From: Apium graveolens
Taxonomy: Eukaryota > Streptophyta > Magnoliopsida > Apiales > Apiaceae
Length of the DNA stretch: 64,000 bases
Direction: 5' to 3'
Assembly: GCF_009905375.1 (NCBI RefSeq)
Contig: NC_133652.1
Location: forward strand, 119,039,947 to 119,103,946
The notes beneath the pieces are model-generated. The model had not been told where the DNA came from. It did no database searches and worked only from the letters and a program-made list of their open reading frames with translations. This document shows positions 48,262 to 60,061 of the stretch, in pieces. The position numbers and the translations under genes are program-made. Each line of letters opens with the position of its first letter. The stretch's first letter is position 1.

Positions 48262-48830
48262 TGTTATGGATAAAAAACTAAGGTTATTACTTGCTGTATT
48301 TATTACTAAGATTCGGGAGCTCAAGGCCTTTAATGGCTGCTCTCGTGTTTTGTGACTCAATCTGCCTTTACGAGATGCCTACGTATCTCTGTGAATTAGA
48401 GAATCAAGCCAAAAAACGTAGTTCTGATCTGTGGGGTGAGGCCCCTTATATAGATGTTGGGAGTCCTTAAATTGGACTTGGTATAGGAGACTTGGTGGGC
48501 AAGTCTCATAATTAGAATGGACTTTGTAGTCCTAGATAGTAGGAAACTGATTCCTTATCCTTTTAGGTCCCCTTGAGGCTAATCTCTAAGCATTTATATC
48601 CTTATCGGGACTCTTCCCAACATCTGATTTTTCCCTTATTAATTAATTACGAAATTAATTAATAATCAGGGCTTTTGGGCCTTTTTCATTCCATCAGGCC
48701 TGATCTGGTCCATCAGGCTTAACCTTTCTGGTCTGAGTATCATATATCTTTTTATTGGGCCTAGCAGCCCACAGCTTGTACAATTAATGCAGTATTAAAT
48801 TATACAAGCATAATTTATTTTCCCCTATCA
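48262..48830 (-). repeat. 3' LTR of Tat element
   Basis: TGTTATGGATAAAAAACT to TTTTCCCCTATCA on the plus strand, 569 bp. Minus-strand TATA box TATATAAGG near 48445-48453. Confidence 0.95.
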
Positions 48831-48833
48831 TTT

Positions 48834-48850
48834 GCCCCCCAACTTTTGGG
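48834..48850 (-). other. Polypurine tract of Tat element
   Basis: Minus strand CCCAAAAGTTGGGGGGC, next to the 3' LTR. Confidence 0.85.
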
Positions 48851-48964
48851 AAACATTGATTAGGTTTCGCAGAAGTTAAGTCTATTCGTTCCCTTACAGG
48901 GTTTCGTTTTTCCGTAAAGTGTGGAGCGACCTACACATTTACAATGAATTTTTCCTTTTATTCA

Positions 48965-49105
48965 GGAATTATCTTAATTTCCAGGAATTTTTCCCGTATT
49001 TCCGGGATTTTTCCCTTATTTTCTGGATTTTTCCCTAATTTTCTGGGATTTTCCCTAATTTTCTGGAATTGTTCCCTAATTTTCTGGGATTTTCCCTATT
49101 TTTCA
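48965..49105 (+). repeat. About seven tandem 19-21 bp units
   Basis: Degenerate units of the form GGGATTTTTCCCTAATTTTCT in head-to-tail order, directly before the palindrome array. Confidence 0.8.
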
Positions 49106-49120
49106 GATTTCCAGCCATTT

Positions 49121-49740
49121 TCGACCAGGATCCTAGTCGAAATTTCGACCTGGATCCTAGTCGAAAATAGGGGTCAGCCTTGCCATCCTGGTCGAAGGAA
49201 TTCGACTAGGATCCACGACCTGGAATTCGACCAGGATCCTAGTCGAAATTTTGACCTGGATCTAGGACCTGGAATTCGACCAGGATCCTAGTCGAAAATT
49301 CGACCTGGATCTAGGTCGAAAATTCCACCCTTTTTTTTAGCTTCTTGCCATGAGCCTATCGACTAGGATTTCGACTAGGATTCTAGTCGATATTTCGACT
49401 TGAATCCTGTTCGAAAATTCTTTGATTTTCTTGCTTCCTGGTCGAAGGATTTCGACTAGGATTCACGACCTGGAATTCGACCAGGATCCTAGTTGAACTT
49501 CGACCTGGGTTTTTAATATCCATTTTTTTGAAAGATGCTTGGTTTATTCGACCTCATTCCTGGTCGAAGCTTCGACCTCAATTCAGTCCCGTTATTCCAG
49601 CTTCTTGCCGTGAGCCTATCGACTAGGATTTCGACTAGGATTCTAGTCGATATTTTGACCTGAATCCTGTTCGAAAATTCTTTGATTTTCTTGCTTCCTG
49701 GTCGAAGGATTTCGACTAGGATTCACGACCTGGATTTCGA
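49121..49740. repeat. Array of TCGAC..GGATCC..GTCGA palindromes
   Basis: The first copy TCGACCAGGATCCTAGTCGA (49121-49140) is a near-perfect palindrome centred on GGATCC. Variants with ATTC or CTGG replacements recur throughout, joined by short spacers. One longer block including CTTCTTGCC and GAGCCTATCGACTAGG occurs twice (about 49343 and 49604). Confidence 0.85.
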
Positions 49741-50004
49741 CCTGGATTCTGGTCTTTTTTACCCGTTATTTTCGGGTGTCTGCTCGAAAGATTTCGGGCA
49801 GGATTCACGACCTGGAATTCGACCTGGATTCTGGTCTTTTTTACCCGTTATTTTCGGGTGTCTGCTCGAAAGATTTCGGGCAGGATTCACGACTTGGAAT
49901 TCGACCTGGATTCTGGTCTTTTTTACCCGTTATTTTCGGGTGTCTGCTCGAAAGATTTCGGGCAGGATTCACGACCTGGAATTCGACCTGGATTCTGGTC
50001 TTTT
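49741..50004 (+). repeat. 82-bp direct tandem repeats, three copies plus a partial
   Basis: CCTGGATTCTGGTC recurs at 49741, 49823, 49905 and 49987, spacing exactly 82 each time. Units contain ACCCGTTATTTTCGGG and a CGACCTGGAATTCGACC palindrome half. The copies are nearly identical. Open frames across the array are by-products of the repeat. Confidence 0.92.
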
Positions 50005-50323
50005 TCTAGCCTTCTTTATTTAGCTTTAATTTAGGGTATTGTATTTTCCAAATCCTAATTGGATTTGGGCCTGGCCTTTTTTATTGGGCCTTATTAAATT
50101 TTACTGAGCCTCTATTATTGGGCTTTTCCAAATCTTATTGGGCCTCTTTTATTGGGCCTTTTCAAATCTTATTGGGCCTCTTTTATTGATCTGGGCTTAA
50201 TACACCCTGTTTAGAATGCTCTAGAATCCCTAGGAATATTCTGGAATATTCTTTTTTCTGGGCTTTTTCCTATGGGCTTTTGTTCTCAATGGGCTTTTCG
50301 TCCCTTCAACTTCCTTTTCCTCT
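50005..50323 (+). other. Upstream region of the antisense gene
   Basis: Non-coding, T-rich, with repeated TTATTGGGCCT units between about 50078 and 50190. Confidence 0.6.
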
Positions 50324-50331
50324 TATATAAA
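50324..50331 (+). promoter_or_regulatory. TATA box of the Tat antisense gene
   Basis: TATATAAAGG, with a leader exon to 50459 that begins in a pyrimidine-rich stretch (near 50350). Confidence 0.65.
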
Positions 50332-50550
50332 GGAATGAGGAAAGGCTATTACTCCTCACTTTCTCATTTCTTAGTTTTCTTCTTCATCTTCCTGCTAAGA
50401 TTCTCAGAGGAATAACAGCAAGTCGGAGCTCAAAGCCTTTTTCAGGAGCGCTTCTTCAGGTAAGATTCCTCCCTTTGCTTTTCGTGTCTATTTTTCCATT
50501 GTGTGCCACTTTAAGATAGCCTATTTACGTGCCCCTTACTTTTTTTCCAG

Positions 50551-52495
50551 ATGGCTGACAAAAGAATGACTCGTTTGGCCAAGATGAATGTGGCTAGAAA
50601 GTCCAACGATTTTCCTATTCGATCGAGGTATACTTCCTTAATCGACATGATCAACACTCGCGGGGACGAGTATCCGTCTGATGCGCATCTGGACGCGCAC
50701 GATCATATCAGTGCTTTACGGGATCCCAAGGAGCTGGAAAAGTTGAGCAGCTGCTTTAAAATCAAGGAGCCTTTTAAGCTGGTTCTTGCGGGTCCAGCCG
50801 ACAGGGCCTGTCAGTGGAAGAAGGATGCGCTATGCGTCTATAGGGATACTCTAAGGGCAGGTATTAGACTCCCTTTTCATCCATTCATTCCTTTGCTACT
50901 GGCTGATGTGGGCATCAGCCCTTGCCAACTTCCCCCTAATTCCTGGAGGTTGATTCTGTGCTATCTGTCGCAATGCGCCAAGCACAACGTCCCCACATCT
51001 GTTGCTGTCTTCAGGAAGATTTTTCAGTTCAAAAACAGCCCTGATCAAAGTCCGGGTTGGGTTTCTATCAACCAGCGGCCCACTATCCCCCATATCGTGA
51101 ATGGGAAGTCCATCCCTGACAACAACTTGGGGTGGAAGAAAGATTTTTTGTTTGTTATTTGGGAAGGTGGAGATTGGGGCTCCCTGTTTCGATCATCCTT
51201 TGGGCTGGCCGTGGACGGGAGCCCAAATGACATAACTTTATCTGAGGAGGAGGCTAGAGGTTTCAACCTCCTTACGCAAGACAACGGCACTTCCCATTGT
51301 TGGGACCTTATCCGGGAGACCGTCCTGGTAGAACGCGGCCTTTCGCCCGTTAACAAGAAAAGTAAGTTCCCTTTCTTATCTCCTTTATTTCCTGCACTTT
51401 TATTTCATTGGTTTTCAACTGACTTTGTTTGTTGCAGTGGCTGAGAAGATTGAGGAGGCTACCAAGCCGAAGGACCTGGAGACAACCAGGATGAAGAGGG
51501 CTGGGAAGGTCTTTAAAGACCCTCGACTTGGTGATCGCTTCCCTGAGTTCCTCCTTCAGGCAATGGAGCCAAGCGAGGAAGGCCCCAGCCAAGTTTTGCG
51601 CACCAAGCAGAGGCCAGGGGCCTATTTTCAACCTGCCTGGGGGATCCGGGGAAAGGACTCAATCGTGGGCAGCACGGCGCTGTCCAAGGAATGGTCTAAG
51701 CATTCCATCTCCCCGGTGGACTATCAAGATTTTGTCCTTCAACAGGAATTAGAGGGGAATGAGCTATTTGGAGCCCAGGCTCTGGCGACGGTACGTCCTT
51801 TACTTATGCCCTTCTTACTTATTTTTCCATGTTTCTTTTCTGAACTTTCGCTGTTTCTCTTGCAGGCTAACGCCCATTTCCAGGGGGCAATTCACCAAGC
51901 TAAAGCTTGGAAGGTTGGCCTGGAAGATGCCAACAAGAAGTTGGAAGAGGCCAACCAGAAAATAGACGCCCTTGAAGCTCAACTGGCCTCTTCCACTTCT
52001 GACCTAGAGACGGCCCGGGCCGAAAATGTCATTCTGAAGGCGCAGAAGGGCAAAACCTTTGATGGCTGGATGGACACCCAAGAATTCAAGGACTTGATGG
52101 TGGAGCATGATGCCCTTCTTCACCCAGTTAGCTATAAAGAGGGCTGGGATGCTGCTGTGGAGGCCATCCAGGATGAGTTTCCAGAGGTCCTTGAGCAGTC
52201 CCCCTTTCCTTGCCCTGTGCGGGTTCCAGAGCTTGGAGGTGTTACTGAGAAGCTTGCTGTTATGATCAAGGATGGAGAGGAGGAAAATTCTTTCGAAGAG
52301 GAGTTTGAGCCTGTCGCTAAGAAGGCCAGGGTGGAAGAGCCTCCAAAAGCAGCGCCTCAACAGCCAGCATCTCCTGCAGAGGGAACTTCTACAGGGACTT
52401 CGGAGGGGACAACCGAGACGTCCGAAGAAACGACTGAGACTTTCGAGGAGACTTCGGATAGTGGTTCTGAGGAATCTCAGCCTTCCAAGGCCTAA
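50551..52495 (+). CDS. Tat antisense gene (spliced; PF04195-like plant transposon protein)
   Basis: Predicted exons: leader to 50459, then 50551-51361, 51438-51790 and 51866-52495. Introns 50460-50550, 51362-51437 and 51791-51865 all have GT..AG ends with T-rich acceptors, and the joined frame is open for 597 residues from the ATG at 50551. Residues about 85-205 (LPFHPFIPLLLADVGISP..., LPPNSWRL...) resemble the gypsy-type transposon domain PF04195. Residues about 395-445 form a coiled coil (LEDANKKLEEANQKIDALE). A KKAR basic patch and an acidic S/T/E tail follow. It converges on pol with 332 bp between the two stops. The role of such proteins is unknown; a chromatin- or nucleic-acid-binding role is a guess. 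No stop or frameshift is seen. Confidence 0.8.
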
Positions 52496-52827
52496 CTTTT
52501 TGTATATCTTCTTTTTGAACTTTATTAATATCTAAACTTGTTACCCTTCGGGGTTATATTTTATATGTTACTTTTCTTGCCTCTTTCTGTTTAACTTTAC
52601 AATCTTAATACGCATTTGAACTTTAAACATCCTTAGACAGAAATAATTTCAAACTCTTTAATATGAAGTCTGGTTTTCCAAAACCTTACATAGCATGGGT
52701 TCGACCCTAATCAACAATAACTAGACAATGTAAATTCTACTGGAATATAAAATCCTATGCAAGCAAAGCTTCAAGGTGCTTTTAAACCTACTTGTCAATG
52801 ACAAGTGAGAATCGTACTTCACCTATC
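52496..52827. other. Gap between convergent antisense gene and pol
   Basis: AT-rich, non-coding, likely shared 3' untranslated sequence of both transcription units. Confidence 0.6.
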
Positions 52828-55800
52828 TTACACGTAGTAAACCTTCAGGTTTTGTGCGTGCCAGGTCCTCGGGACTTCAAAACCTTCCATAGTTTCCAGC
52901 TTGTAGGTTCCTCTACCCTGAACTCTCTTGACTCTATACGACCCTTCCCAATTCGGGGTAAGCTTTCCTTTCTGTCCAACACCAGAAGCCTCTATTTTTC
53001 TCAAGACTAGATCTCCTTGTTTAAAAAATCTCTCTTTAACCCTTAGGTTGTAATAGAATGAAGCCTTTTTCTGATATTCTACTATCTTTGCATGTGCCTC
53101 ATCTCGCACTTCATCAATTAGATCCAGGGCTAACCTCTGCCCTTCCTCATTTTCTACAGCATTGAAAGTCTGAATCCTTGGAGAGGAATGCGATATCTCC
53201 ACGGGAACTACTGCTTCTGCCCCATATGCCAACATGAAAGGAGTTGCTCCTGTCGTGACTCTACAGGTAGTCCTATAGGCCCATAATATTGGAAGTATCT
53301 CATCCACCCAATTATTTCTTGACTTCTCGATCCTCTTTTTTAGTCCATCCAGGATTATCCGATTTGCTACCTCTGCTTGCCCATTGGCTTGCGGGTGAGC
53401 CACAGAGGTGAATCGTAACTCAATTTCATTTTCTTCACAATACTTCTTGAATTCCTCATTGTTGAATTGTGTTCCATTGTCAGTGACGAGGATACGGGGA
53501 ATTCCATATCGGCACATAATATTTTCCCACAGGAATTGTGCAACCTGCTTAGTTGTGATTTTGGCCAAGGGTTTGGCTTCGATCCACTTGGTGAAATAAT
53601 CAATGGCTACAATTAGAAATTTCCTTTGTGTCGTGGCCATAGGAAAAGGCCCTAGAATATCCATCCCCCACATGGCAAAGGGAATAGGCGAGTTGATAGA
53701 GGTCAGCATCTCGGGGGGTTGTCTAACAACTGGTGCATGCTTCTGACAGCGATCACACTTCTTCATATATTCTTTGGCATCAGCCATCATTTCTGGCCAA
53801 TAGAAGCCTAAACGAGTTATCTTATGAGCCAAGGCCCTGCCCCCCAAGTGTTGTCCACAAATACCTTCATGCACTTCTTCAAGAGCCAAGCGTGCCTCAT
53901 CGGGCCTGAGACACCTCAAGTAGGGAACCACAAAAGATCTTTTGTAAAGAATCCCATCTATCAAAGAGTACCTTAGTGCCCAAACAGTTAACTTCCGTGC
54001 TTCAGTTGCATCACTTGGCAACCAACCGGTCTGAATATGAGCCTTGATGGGATCAATCCATGACGTCCCCAAGCCTATGGGAGCCACCAGCTTAACATCT
54101 ATGCTTCGTGTCTTCAAAACACGGAAGTACACACTTCCTGAACTTTCTTCAATCTCAGACGAAGCGAACTTTGATAGCGCATCTGCCTTAACATTTTCTT
54201 CCCTTGGAATGTGTTCAACATGGCACTCATTAAATTGGGTCATCACAACCCTTACTAGGCGGACATACTTAGCCATCGTATCATCTCTTGCCTCAAATTC
54301 TCCCTTTACCTGGGATATGATCAGCTTCGAGTCTCCACGGACCTTTAAGTTTTTGACTCTAAGTGTCCCAGCTAGACCAAGGCCAGCTATCAGGGCTTTA
54401 TACTCTGCCTCATTGTTTGTGGTTGGAAAATCTAGCTTCATAGCATACTCAATTAAGAACCCATCAGGGCTTTGCAAAACCAACCCTGCTCCACTGGAAT
54501 TTGTTTTTGATGCTCCATCAAAATAGAGAACCCAATATTCTTTCTCCTTGTCATTCTTCTCCCTGTCCCCATTATCGACTTCCTTGTCTTGAGGTATGGT
54601 ATCTTCCTGCCCCCCGACTTCTTGGTTGGGCATGGTACATTCCACCACGAAGTCAGCTAGTGTCTGGGCTTTTATAGCCGTACGTGGCTTATACTTGAGA
54701 TCAAACTCTCCCAACTCTATTGCCCACTTAATCAGTCTCCCACTTGTCTTGGGACTGTGAATGATATTTCTCAGTGGCTGATTTGTTAGCACTTCAATCT
54801 GGTGAGCTTGAAAATAAGGACGCAGCTTTCTTGAAGCCATTACCAAGGCTAAAGCGAATTTCTCTATAGTTGAATAATTCAACTCAGCACCATGCAAAAT
54901 TTTGCTGACATAGTATACGGGTTTCTGGACTTTCAGTTCTTCCTTAACCAACACCGCACTCAAGGCGCTCTCTGAAACAGCCAAGTACAAGAATAAAATT
55001 TCACTCAGAACTGGCTTGGCCAACAACGGGGCCTGGGCCATATACTTCTTTAACTCTTCAAATGCCTTCTGGTTTTCCTCATTCCATACAAATTCTTTGA
55101 TGCTCTTTAGCGATTTGAAGAATGACAAACACTTTTCCCCCGACTTGGAGATGAATCGTCCTAGCGCAACAACCCTTCCTGTAAGCTTCTGAACATCCTT
55201 AACAGTTTTTGGTGGTTCCATGTCCAGGATCGCCTTTATCTTATCCGGGTTAGCCTTAATTCCCCTCTTTGAGACCATCAGTCCCAAGAATTTTCCAGAT
55301 CCTACTCCGAAAGCACACTTCGTCGGATTCAACATCATCTTATGGTACCTCAGGACCTCAAAAGCTTCCCTTAAATGGGCTATATGATCAGTCTTTACTA
55401 GACTCTTGACTAACATGTCATCAACATAGACTTCCATAGTCTTACCAATAAGATCCTTAAAAATTCTATTCACCAACCTTTTATAGGTGGCTCCTGCATT
55501 CTTGAGACCAAACGCCATAACAAGATAACAATAAACACCAAAGTCAGTGATAAATGATACCTTTGGAATGTCATCCTTATGCATTTTGATCTGGTTGTAT
55601 CCGCTAAACCCATCCATGAAACTCAGCATCTCATGTTCAGCGGTGGCATCAATCAAAGTATCAATTCTAGGCAGCGGAAAACAGTCTTTGGGGCATGCAT
55701 CATTCAGATCAATGAAGTCTATACACATCCTCCACTTTCCATTAGCCTTCTTCACCATTACAGGGTTTGCTAACCACTCCGGAAATTGAATCTCCTCAAT

Positions 55801-55875
55801 GAAACCAGCCTCTAAGAGCTTTTCCACTTCCTGCTTTATAGCCTCTTGTCTTTCCGGGGCAAAATTTCTTTTCTT
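52828..55875 (-). pseudogene. Tat pol: RT, two RNase H regions, integrase
   Basis: Open for about 1000 residues. RT has LDACPKD-like sequence near 55700 and the catalytic YVDD at 55417-55428. The RT-linked RNase H is followed by a second RNase H-like domain (YFDGASKTNSSG near 54520, NNEAEYKAL near 54410). Integrase has the HHCC zinc (HEGICGQHLG, CDRC near 53750), then Asp in MDILGPF (near 53660), Asp in TDNGTQF (near 53480) and Glu in GQAEVANR (near 53375). The C-terminus ends at 52828. The catalytic residues all look intact. The frame continues from protease across one TAA at 55876-55878, so pol may need readthrough or is disabled by this stop. Confidence 0.9.
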
Positions 55876-56396
55876 TTATTTCACTGTCTTTCGGCTTGGA
55901 TCTACGTTTAGCTTGTGAGTAATTAACTCCGGGTCTATGCCTGGCATATCAGCTACTGACCATGCAAACACATCACTATTTTCTTGCAAAAATTTCACTA
56001 ACTTCCCTCTAAGGGGCTCCTCTAATGTGGCTCCAATGAAAGTCGTCCTCTCAGGATTCTCGGGGTCTAAAGGAACCGAAACCAATTCTTCTGCTGGCCT
56101 TCCTCTATTCTCATCATTTTCTCGAACATCCATATCTTCAATAGGAAGAACCTGCCCCCCGACTCCATCTGCCCTCAAAGAGGCCACATAACAGCTTCTA
56201 GCCATTTTTTGATCTCCTCTCACTTCTCCAATCCCGTTTCGGGTGGGAAACTTCATGACTGAATGGTAGGAAGAGGGGACTGCCTTGAAGGCATGTATCC
56301 CTGTTCTCCCCATGATAGCATTATAAGTTGAACTAGCCTTTACCACCATGAAATCCAGCATGTGCGTTGCTTGCCTTGGCTCCGTACCTATGGTGG

Positions 56397-57266
56397 TTGG
56401 CAATTTGATTATCCCTTCCACAGGACATTCTACTCCAGCAAATCCATATATCGACATGTCGGTTGGTGTTAACTGGGAGTCGTTATACCCCATCCTTAGA
56501 AAGGTGTCGTGGAGCAAGATATCCACAGAAGCACCATTATCCACAAGGACCCTCTTAACCGGGCTATTTCCTATTATTGGTGTTATGACCAGCGGGTCGT
56601 CATGGGGAAACTTCACACCCTCTAGGTCGGAATCATCAAAAGCCAATGTTACTTCTGTCCTGGCCCTCTTCGGGGCTTCTCCAACAATATGCATAACCTC
56701 TCTAGTATATGCCTTTCTGGAATTTTTGGACAATCCAGCAGCAGTTGGACCTCCAAAGATCGTATTTATCACAGGCCCTCGAGGTCTCGGCCCTCCATAA
56801 ATGGTGTTTATAACTGGTCCTCTAGGCTGGGGGTTTCGCCCCTGATCGTCTTGGTCCCTCCTTCGATCCTCAAAGTTCTTCCTTCCATTATTATTCCTAT
56901 CCCCTCCTTCTCCAGTGTATTTGTTCAATCTTCCTTTTCGAATGAGGAACTCAATTTCATCTTTCAATTGCCTACACTCATCGGTGTCATGGCCAACATC
57001 TTTGTGAAACCTGCAATACTTGCTTTTATCTAGCTTGGCGGGATCAGCCTTCAAGGGCTTAGGCCAGCGAACATCTCTGTCTTTCTCAATCTCCATCAAA
57101 ATCTGACTTCTAGGAGCATTAAGCTTAGCGTATTCAGTGAACTTTTGCCCAGGTCCTCCCTTCTTGGGGGTTGAATCAGGGTTTTGTTCGGTTCTAGGAT
57201 ATTTGTCCTTTGCAATATATTCTAAATCAGTTTTTCGCTTCTTGCCTCCAGTGGGCTCATTACTTA
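56397..57266 (-). repeat. 870-bp duplication in gag-protease, copy 1
   Basis: Aligns to 57308-58177 at a constant offset of 911 with only scattered substitutions. Confidence 0.93.
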
Positions 57267-57307
57267 TTGTTGGAGAAGCCCCGAAGAGGGCCATGACAGA
57301 AGTAACA
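57267..57307. other. 41-bp inverted filler between the duplicated copies
   Basis: Contains GTTGGAGAAGCCCCGAAG, the reverse complement of sequence at about 56650-56690 in copy 1, with one or two changes. Confidence 0.85.
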
Positions 57308-58177
57308 TTGGCAATTTGATTATCCCTTCCACAGGACATTCTACTCCAGCAAATCCATATATCGGTATGTCGGTTGGTGTTAACTGGGAGTCGTTATACC
57401 CCATCCTTAGAAAGGTGTCGTGGAGCAAGATATCCACAGAAGCACCATTATCCACAAGGACCCTCTTAACCGGGCTATTTCCTATTATTGGTGTTATGAC
57501 CAGCGGGTCGTCATAGGGAAACTTCACACCCTCTAGGTCGGAATCATCAAAAGCCAATGTTACTTCTGTCTTGGCCGTCTTCGGGGCTTCTCCAACAATA
57601 TGCATAACCTCTCTAGTATATGCCTTTCTGGAATTTTTGGACAATCCAGCAGCAGTTGGACCTCCAAAGATCGTATTTATCACAGGCCCTCGAGGTCTCG
57701 GCCCTCCATAAATGGTGTTTATAACTGGTCCTCTAGGCTGGGGGTTTCGACCCTGATCGTCTTGGTCCCTCCTTCGATTCTCAAAGTTCTTTCTTCCATT
57801 ATTATTCCTATCCCCTCCTTCTTCAGTGTATTTGTTCAATCTTCCTTTTCGAATGAGGAACTCAATTTCATCTTTCAATTGCCTACACCCATCGATGTCA
57901 TGGCCAACATCTTTGTGAAACCTGCAATACTTGCTTTTATCTAGCTTGGCGGGATCAGCCTTCAAGGGCTTAGGCCAGCGAACATCTCTGTCTTTCTCAA
58001 TCTCCATCAAAATCTGACTTCTAGGAGCATTAAGCTTAGCGTATTCAGTGAACTTTTGCCCAGGTCCTCCCTTCTTGGGGGTTGAATCAGGGTTTTGTTC
58101 GGTTCTAGGATATTTGTCCTTTGCAATATATTCTAAATCAGTTTTTCGCTTCTTGCCTCCAGTGGGCTCATTACTTA
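57308..58177 (-). repeat. 870-bp duplication in gag-protease, copy 2
   Basis: Partner of 56397-57266. This copy joins directly to the gag domain. Confidence 0.93.
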
Positions 58178-59472
58178 CTACGGTCTTCCTCATGCTTTCT
58201 TCCACCTTGATATACTTCCCTGCCCTCTCTTGGAGTTGCAACATGTTTTTAGGGGGACGTTTGGCCAAGGACATCTTGAAAAACTCATCCCTGGTTCCTT
58301 GTTGTAGTGCTATCATGGCTACCTTATCATCAAGGTCCGGGACTTTTAAAGCCTCCTTTGTAAAATGATTCAGGTAATCTCTCAAGGATTCCTTAGCTCC
58401 CTGCACAAGACTCATAAGGGATGCTGAACTTTTCTCATGGACTCTTCCACTGATGAATTGCTTAATAAAAGCCTGACTTAATTCTCTGAACGATCCAATA
58501 GAATTTGGGGGCAGGCGACTGTACCATCTTTGAGCCATACCCGACAGGGTTTGAGGGAAGGCCCGACACTTTATAGCATCATTCACGGGTTGCAGCAGCA
58601 GTGCATTAGAGAATGTCCTAACATGATTAGCGGGGTCTCCCATGCCATCATAGGCTTTGATAGTGGGCATCTTGAATTTCCCTGAGATATGGGCATTCAT
58701 TATCTCTTCTGTGAAGGGTGCAGTTGGATCATCAGGATCTCCAAGGGGAAGGAGATTGCTTGGATCAGTTCTTGGGACAACAACCCTTCTTCTTACCGGA
58801 CCATCCAGGTCTATGACAGGAGGAGGATTTCTCCCCCTAGGAGGTATCTGGGGTCTGGTGGCCTGGTGAGCCTCCAAATTACGCCTCAGCCTTTGGATTT
58901 CAGCCTCATGAGCCCTGATCCTTTCCTGCACTTCTTGGGGATTCACCCCTGGGGTGCTTTGGGGGCGTTGCCTTCCATCGGCCATTGGCTCTTTTCCAGG
59001 ACGCCTCCTTCTCGGGGCCACTTCATCATCCGAAGATTCGGTCTCTCTCAGTATAAGGACCAGAAAATTCCCGATCCTCAGGAATAAAACCCAAACCTCG
59101 TATATAGGGGGGTGACTGCCCTCGTGCTTCGCCTCGCCCAACATATCCGCTTCCTCCAACCTCAGGGCGAAGGGGCATCCCATAAGGGGGGTTAGTAGTA
59201 ACAACAGTTGAATATTCATACCCGACGGGTCGAGAATTCATAGGTATATGTACTTGTTGAACTTGAGGATTCGTACATTGAATAGTCGGGGGAGTTGTCC
59301 CTTGTGGCTGAGGTTGAGTTGCCCCTGTCTGGGCTTCCCCCTGAGTAGATGCATAAGTTGAATGGGGAGGAACCTCCACGGTTGATGAAATCACCTGGGT
59401 TGTCTCTGATGGTGTTCCTTCCTCTAGAGCTCCAATTGTTCTCCGTGTTCTCGCCATGGTTGTTGTTGCGTT

Positions 59473-59490
59473 TTCCCACAGACGGCGCCA
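59473..59490 (-). other. Tat primer binding site
   Basis: Minus strand TGGCGCCGTCTGTGGGAA, two bases inside the 5' LTR. Not initiator-Met; probably tRNA-Arg as reported for several Tat elements, from memory and not checked. Confidence 0.82.
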
Positions 59491-59492
59491 AA

Positions 59493-60061
59493 TGTTATGG
59501 ATAAAAAACTAAGGTTATTACTTGCTATATTTATTACTAAGATTCGGGAGCTCAAGGCCTTTAATGGCTGCTCTCGTGTTTTGTGACTCAATCTGCCTTT
59601 ACGAGATGCCTACGTATCTCTATGAATTAGAGAATCAAGCCAAAAAACGTAGTTCTGATCTGTGGGGTGAGGCCCCTTATATAGATGTTGGGAGTCCTTG
59701 AATTGGACTTGGTATAGGAGACTTGGTGGGCAAGTCTCATAATTAGAATGAACTTTGTAGTCCTAGATAGTAGGAAACTGATTCCTTATCCTTTTAGGTC
59801 CCCTTGAGGCTAATCTCTAAGGATTTATATCCTTATCGGGACTCTTCCCAACATCTGATTTTTCCCTTATTAATTAATTACGAAATTAATTAATAATCAG
59901 GGCTTTTGGGCCTTTTTCATTCCATCAGGCCTGATCTGGTCCATCAGGCTTAACCTTTCTGGTCTGAGTATCATATATCTTTTTATTGGCCCTAGCAGCC
60001 CACAGCTTGTACAATTAATGCAGTATTAAATTATACAAGCATAATTTATTTTCCCCTATCA
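59493..60061 (-). repeat. 5' LTR of Tat element
   Basis: 569 bp, about six substitutions relative to 48262-48830, no indels. Confidence 0.95.

Larger units (their letters stand above)
55876..59457 (-). pseudogene. Tat gag and protease, disrupted by tandem duplication
   Basis: ATG at 59457 (MARTRRTIGALEEG). The frame changes near 59040. The Retrotrans_gag domain lies at about 58650-58180 (GMAQRWYSRLPPNSIGSF, FISGRVHEKS). A zinc-like CRFHKDVGHD motif occurs twice (near 57910 and 57000) and the protease motif VLVDNGASVDIL twice (near 57460 and 56550), because 870 bp are duplicated. The first protease copy is lost at the duplication joint near 57270, where the frame stops. The second continues to the stop at 55876. 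The duplication therefore breaks the polyprotein. Confidence 0.88.
48262..60061 (-). mobile_element. Tat-lineage Ty3/gypsy element with antisense gene
   Basis: Bounded by ATCTC duplications (48257-48261 and 60062-60066). The LTRs are 569 bp each with about six differences. On the minus strand: primer site TGGCGCCGTCTGTGGG, gag, protease, RT, RNase H and integrase. Between the pol end and the 3' LTR lies a plus-strand gene, the antisense gene that marks Tat elements. A second RNase H-like domain between RT and integrase and the gag type also fit Tat. Gag-protease is broken by a tandem duplication, and an in-frame stop precedes RT. Confidence 0.92.

Noticed and set aside
49682..50023. Open frames across the 82-bp repeats
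   Set aside because: The unit length is not a multiple of three, and the same peptide appears in successive frames, so it is a repeat artefact.
52828..55827. Plus-strand frames opposite Tat pol (for example 54044-54526) as more antisense genes
   Set aside because: They mirror pol codons and lack promoters and splice sites, unlike 50551-52495.
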